Notes under the pieces: model-generated
Told to the model about the DNA's origin: nothing
Database searches by the model: none
What the model saw: only the letters and a program-made list of their open reading frames with translations
From: an uncultured Francisella sp.
Lineage (GTDB): Bacteria > Pseudomonadota > Gammaproteobacteria > Burkholderiales > Neisseriaceae
Direction: 5' to 3'
NCBI GenBank assembly: GCA_905373555.1
Contig: CAJPTP010000034.1
Span: forward strand, 1-8,423
DNA: 8,423 nucleotides
Program-made: the position numbers and the translations under genes
Shown: piece after piece, positions 5,729-8,423 of the stretch
Numbering within the stretch: the first letter of the stretch is position 1
Layout of the letters: every line of letters begins with the position of its first letter

Positions 5729-5742
5729 GCCCGGCGCCGGGC
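5729..5742. repeat. Perfect 14-bp palindrome in the dapA-bamC spacer
   Basis: GCCCGGC is followed directly by its reverse complement GCCGGGC. It belongs to the GCCCGG/CCGGGC dyad pattern that recurs in most spacers of this window. No T run follows and no promoter was recognised between it and bamC. Confidence 0.65.
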
Positions 5743-5843
5743 TTGCCCTTGAGCGGCGTTCGGTTCGGCCGCCGCGCCCCGCAGCATCGCCCATCCCCAT
5801 CGAGTGATCCGGCGCCGCAATCGGAGCCGGCCGAAGGATTTCA

Positions 5844-6956
5844 ATGAAAGACCGATTTTTGCGCGCGGCGCTGTGCGCCGCCGCCGTCGCGGCCTTGAGC
5901 TCTTGCGCCGCCACCAACCCCGAGCCCAAATTCTCGACCCCGGGGGTCCGCAACCCATCCGACGCCTTGGCTTTGCCGCCCGATTTGTCGCCCGTGCGCC
6001 AATCGGGCTCTTACACCTACACCCAAAAAGGCGGCGCCGTCACGGCCAGCGGCTACGGCTCGTCCTTGGGCCAAGGCCAAGCGCAGGTGCTGCCGCGGGT
6101 CTCGAACATGCGCATCGAGCGCGAGGGCAATATCCGCTGGCTCGTGATCACGGGCAAGTCCCCCACCGAGGTGTGGCCGATGCTGCAGGCGTTTTGGCAG
6201 GAAAACGGCTTTGTCGTGCAAAAGCAGGAGCCGGAGATCGGCTACATGGAAACGCAGTGGGCCGAGAATCGCGCGGCCGTGCCGCAGGATTTTCTGCGCA
6301 ACTTGCTCACCAACCTCGGCTTGGGCGGGGTGTATTCGTCCGACATGCGCGACAAGTTCATCACCCGCGTCGAGACCGCCGGCAACGGCGAGACCATGGT
6401 CACGTTCGTCCATCGCGGCATGAAGGAGGAGTGGTCCGACGCTCAGAAAAACACCACCAAGTGGGTGCCGCGCGACAGCGACCCCACCTTGGAGGCGCAC
6501 ATGCTCGCGCGCTTCATGATGCGCTTGGGCGCCGATGAGCAAAAAATCCGGTCGGAGCTCTCCCCGCGCTCGGATGGGGCCTCATCCGCCTCAATCGTGG
6601 GCGATTCCGTTGTGATTCGGGGCGACGGCGCGCGCAATCGCCATCGCCTGCGCTTGGCGCTGGAGCGCGTGGGGCTCACGCCGCTGTCGGTCGACTCCGG
6701 CTCGGGAACCTTCTTGGTGCAGCCGCAAAGCGCCGAGACGGCGGAAGCCTACGCCAAGAAAAACAACGGGCTTTTCGGCGGCCTCTTCGGCTCGTCCAAA
6801 AAAGCGGAGCCCAAGGCGCCCCGGCCCAGGCTTTTGGTGCGCATCGCCCCCGGGCCCGACGGCGACGTCGTGCGCGTGAGCGCCGAAAACGGCTCCCCCT
6901 TGCCGCCCGATCGCGCCAAGGTCATATTGGAGTCGATTTGGAATGAGCTGCGCTGA
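5844..6956 (+). CDS. bamC: Outer-membrane assembly lipoprotein BamC (NlpB)
   Basis: BamC is a lipoprotein subunit of the BAM complex that folds beta-barrel proteins into the outer membrane; it binds BamD. The 370-residue product starts with a signal peptide (1-20) and a lipobox A-L-S-S-C with Cys21 as the lipidated residue. Then comes an extended N-terminal segment with ALALPPDLSP (41-50), the betaproteobacterial counterpart of the BamD-binding strand. A first helix-grip-like domain follows (about 90-235), then a Ser-rich linker, and a second domain (about 253-370), interrupted by a Lys/Gly-rich loop (305-325). AAGGA lies five bases before the ATG. Its position after dapA supports the call. 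A hairpin-rich spacer separates it from dapA, so it may be read through or have an unseen promoter. The length is slightly above the 344 of E. coli. Assignment rests on context, lipobox and overall pattern. Confidence 0.9.
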   Translation: MKDRFLRAALCAAAVAALSSCAATNPEPKFSTPGVRNPSDALALPPDLSPVRQSGSYTYTQKGGAVTASGYGSSLGQGQAQVLPRVSNMRIEREGNIRWLVITGKSPTEVWPMLQAFWQENGFVVQKQEPEIGYMETQWAENRAAVPQDFLRNLLTNLGLGGVYSSDMRDKFITRVETAGNGETMVTFVHRGMKEEWSDAQKNTTKWVPRDSDPTLEAHMLARFMMRLGADEQKIRSELSPRSDGASSASIVGDSVVIRGDGARNRHRLRLALERVGLTPLSVDSGSGTFLVQPQSAETAEAYAKKNNGLFGGLFGSSKKAEPKAPRPRLLVRIAPGPDGDVVRVSAENGSPLPPDRAKVILESIWNELR

Positions 6957-7089
6957 TTGCCAACCGCCGCGCGCTCGGATCCCGGGGCTCAAGCCTTAAG
7001 GGGGCGTGCGCGGTTGAGCCGGGCCGGGGCGCTCGGCGCGCCGCGCTTTGGTTTTGCCGACGCCCGCAAAAACCTTGGCGCGGGCGCTC

Positions 7090-7127
7090 GCCCGGCTCGG
7101 CCCCGCGAGGCCGGGCTTTTTGTTTTT
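7090..7127 (+). terminator. Rho-independent terminator of bamC
   Basis: GCCCGGC (7090-7096) pairs with GCCGGGC (7110-7116) as a 7-bp stem, extendable by three pairs with one bulge, and is followed immediately by TTTTTGTTTTT (7117-7127). It lies 133 bases after the bamC stop codon. The 3' arm can also pair with AAGCCCGGC at 7131-7139, after the T run. Confidence 0.85.
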
Positions 7128-7154
7128 CCCAAGCCCGGCGGCCGCCCGGCTTCC

Positions 7155-7193
7155 GGCTTCCGATTCAGGCCTCCGATTCAGGCTTCCGATCCC
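7155..7193 (+). repeat. Three-copy 13-bp tandem repeat
   Basis: GGCTTCCGATTCA (7155-7167), GGCCTCCGATTCA (7168-7180) and GGCTTCCGATCCC (7181-7193) are adjacent. The second differs from the first by one base and the third by two at its end. GAATCGG (7195-7201) follows and is the reverse complement of CCGATTC inside the units, so a hairpin with the second copy is possible. Confidence 0.9.
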
Positions 7194-7277
7194 CGAATCG
7201 GGTATTGCCCGGTTCGCGCGGCCCCATGCCGGGCGCCGCGCATTTCCCCTCCCGCCCCCCGGTTTTCCGAGACGCCC

Positions 7278-7778
7278 ATGACCGCCCAAAAATCGTATTT
7301 CGCCGCCGCGTTGGTCTTCACCGGCCTGTTCGTCGTTTTCATCGGCTCGACTTTTTACATGTGGGGTCTGGGCAGCCGCGTCGCCGCGTTGGTTTCGGCC
7401 GTTTTGGCGGGCATGTCGGGGTTGTTTCAGCTGGCCTGTCTGATGATGTGGGTGCGCGAGGCGTCCTTGGCCGACGCGATCCGGCGCGCCGGGCAAAAAA
7501 GGGCGCAGGCGGGCGCCGCGGCGCCCGCTTCGGCCCGGGCGCCATCTTCATCCGCCGCCCCCGCTTCTTCCCCCTCCTCATCCTCTTCCGCTCCCGATTC
7601 CGCTCCCGATTCCGGCTCCGCCTCCTCAAGCCCCAACGAGGATCAAGCCCAAGAGCGGGGGAGTCCGAACGCCGCGGGCGCCAAGGCGCCCCAAGCGGCT
7701 CGCGAAAACGGGGGATCGGGGCGCGGCGGCGGCTTGGGCGAGCCCGGCGCCGAAAAAAGAGCCGACGGCGAAGCTTAG
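7278..7778 (+). CDS. Small two-helix membrane protein with a Ser/Ala/Pro-rich tail, unknown function
   Basis: I do not recognise this gene. The 166-residue product has two hydrophobic segments (about 8-29 and 34-59) separated by a short LGSRV turn. A basic amphipathic stretch follows (REASLADAIRRAGQKRAQ, about 60-77), then a low-complexity tail to the end: Ala/Ser/Pro-rich at 79-119, including two APDS units, then Gly/Ala/Glu/Arg-rich. Such a hairpin membrane anchor with a disordered tail could be a cytoplasmic-side scaffold, but that is a guess. The ATG at 7278 has GAGA five bases upstream and is where the sequence becomes protein-like; the in-frame upstream extension is not. It sits between the bamC terminator and rdgB, 22 bases before the latter, so the pair is probably one transcript. 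Coding is supported by the clean membrane segments; the tail may be fast-evolving. Confidence 0.75.
   Translation: MTAQKSYFAAALVFTGLFVVFIGSTFYMWGLGSRVAALVSAVLAGMSGLFQLACLMMWVREASLADAIRRAGQKRAQAGAAAPASARAPSSSAAPASSPSSSSSAPDSAPDSGSASSSPNEDQAQERGSPNAAGAKAPQAARENGGSGRGGGLGEPGAEKRADGEA
7509..7528. repeat. Perfect 20-bp palindrome inside the small membrane protein gene
   Basis: GCGGGCGCCG is followed directly by its reverse complement CGGCGCCCGC. It lies where the basic helix gives way to the low-complexity tail and codes for Gly-Ala-Ala-Ala-Pro-Ala. As RNA it would form a short GC stem; as DNA it is a two-fold symmetric site. Confidence 0.8.
7590..7613 (+). repeat. 12-bp tandem duplication coding for APDS
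   Basis: GCTCCCGATTCC occurs twice in direct tandem, in frame, giving Ala-Pro-Asp-Ser twice. A partial GGCTCC copy follows. It marks the tail as a region growing by slippage in steps that keep the frame. Confidence 0.85.
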
Positions 7779-7800
7779 GCGAAACGAAAGGATCCGCGGC

Positions 7801-8415
7801 ATGGCCCAACCGAAAACAATTGTTTTGGCCAGCTCCAACCCGGGCAAGCTTAGGGAGCTGGCGGCGCTGCTCGCCCCGCTGGGGCTCGAGGTCGCGCCCC
7901 AATCGCGTTGGGGCGCGCGCTCGGCCGACGAGCCTTACCTGACTTTCCTTGAAAACGCCTTGGCCAAGGCGCGCCACGCCGCCCGGGAGACGGGCCTGCC
8001 CGCCTTGGCCGACGATTCGGGGATTTGCTGCGACGCCTTGGGCGGGCTGCCCGGGGCGCGCTCGGCGCGCTTCGCCCGCGACGGGGCGAGCGACGAGGAG
8101 AACAACTCGGCCTTGGCCCGCGCCATGGCGGGCCAAGCCAACCGCCGCTGCCGCTTCGCTTGCGTGGCGGTGTTCGCGCTGACCCCCGACGATCCTCTTC
8201 CCGTCGTCGCCCAAGGCGAGTGGGAGGGCGAGTTTCTCGACCGGCCCTTGGGCGACGGGGGATTTGGCTACGACCCGTTCTTTTTTGACCCCAAGCGGGG
8301 TTTGACGGCCGCGCAAATGCCCATGGAGCTCAAAAACGTCGTCAGCCACCGCGCCCAAGCCTTGGCCGAGCTTTCAAGCCGGCTGCGGGAGCGCTTGGGG
8401 ATCGGGCGAAAGTAG
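7801..8415 (+). CDS. rdgB: Non-canonical purine NTP pyrophosphatase (RdgB/HAM1 family)
   Basis: Hydrolyses dITP, ITP and XTP to the monophosphate and pyrophosphate, keeping deaminated purines out of DNA and RNA. The 204-residue protein matches E. coli RdgB along its length. The nucleotide-binding start is LASSNPGKLREL (9-20). TFLENALAKARHAA (48-61) holds the metal-site Glu51, LADDSG (69-74) the catalytic Asp71/Asp72, FGYDPFFF (155-162) the base-binding stretch, and SHR (182-184) the base-recognition His/Arg. The ATG at 7801 has AAAGGA eight bases upstream. It lies 22 bases after the small membrane protein gene and ends just before the window does, so its terminator is not visible. In many proteobacteria rdgB is near rph or a HemN-like gene; neither is seen here on the upstream side. 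No key residue is missing. Confidence 0.97.
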   Translation: MAQPKTIVLASSNPGKLRELAALLAPLGLEVAPQSRWGARSADEPYLTFLENALAKARHAARETGLPALADDSGICCDALGGLPGARSARFARDGASDEENNSALARAMAGQANRRCRFACVAVFALTPDDPLPVVAQGEWEGEFLDRPLGDGGFGYDPFFFDPKRGLTAAQMPMELKNVVSHRAQALAELSSRLRERLGIGRK

Positions 8416-8423
8416 GGCGGGGT

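Larger units (their letters stand above)
6957..7277 (+). other. Spacer after bamC with a terminator and a tandem repeat
   Basis: 321 bases without a supported gene. An open frame runs through it in phase with the next gene, but its translation is low-complexity Arg/Pro/Gly and it starts at the base after the bamC stop, so I do not treat it as coding. It holds the terminator at 7090-7127 and the 13-bp repeat at 7155-7193. I saw no promoter hexamers that I would defend for the next gene. Confidence 0.6.

Noticed and set aside
7155..7193. CRISPR-like array
   Set aside because: The 13-bp copies are directly adjacent without spacers, so this is a simple tandem repeat.
6957..7277. In-frame upstream extension of the small membrane protein
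   Set aside because: It would begin at the base after the bamC stop codon and run through a clear terminator and a tandem repeat. The protein-like sequence begins only at the ATG at 7278.

Overview
The window is high-GC bacterial chromosome and looks like housekeeping DNA from a Gram-negative, most likely a betaproteobacterium of the order Burkholderiales. That placement is an inference from the protein set: a BamC-type lipoprotein next to dapA, a complete ArgJ, and an RluF-type pseudouridine synthase with a long Arg/Gly-rich extension. No integrase, transposase, phage gene, CRISPR array, tRNA or rRNA was seen.

Layout. A 236-base spacer, very A-rich next to the gene, precedes a minus-strand NlpC/P60 lipoprotein gene (237-854) that has a good sigma70-type promoter (902-929). 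Divergent from it is a pseudouridine synthase gene (998-2986). Its catalytic part covers only the last 245 residues; the first 417 residues are low-complexity and repeat-rich. A probable terminator overlaps a candidate promoter (3009-3053), and a hairpin-rich leader runs to argJ (3193-4407). A 385-base spacer with an unusually T-rich stretch precedes dapA (4794-5675). A 15-bp hairpin separates dapA from bamC (5844-6956). After bamC come a clear rho-independent terminator (7090-7127) and a 13-bp tandem repeat. The window ends with a small unrecognised membrane protein gene (7278-7778) and rdgB (7801-8415), 22 bases apart and probably co-transcribed.

Functions. The genes cover envelope maintenance (NlpC/P60 hydrolase, BamC), lysine and diaminopimelate synthesis (DapA, which also feeds peptidoglycan), arginine synthesis (ArgJ), rRNA modification and nucleotide-pool cleaning (RdgB). 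The dapA-bamC pairing is a known conserved neighbourhood; the others show no obvious shared pathway.

No clear new multi-gene system was found. The points most worth a second look are the 417-residue extension, with six copies of the DNA palindrome CGGATCCG spread over all three reading phases; the hairpin-rich argJ leader; the recurring GCCCGG/CCGGGC dyads in five of the six spacers; the T-rich, A-poor 3' flanks of two genes; and the small membrane protein with a Ser/Ala/Pro-rich tail.
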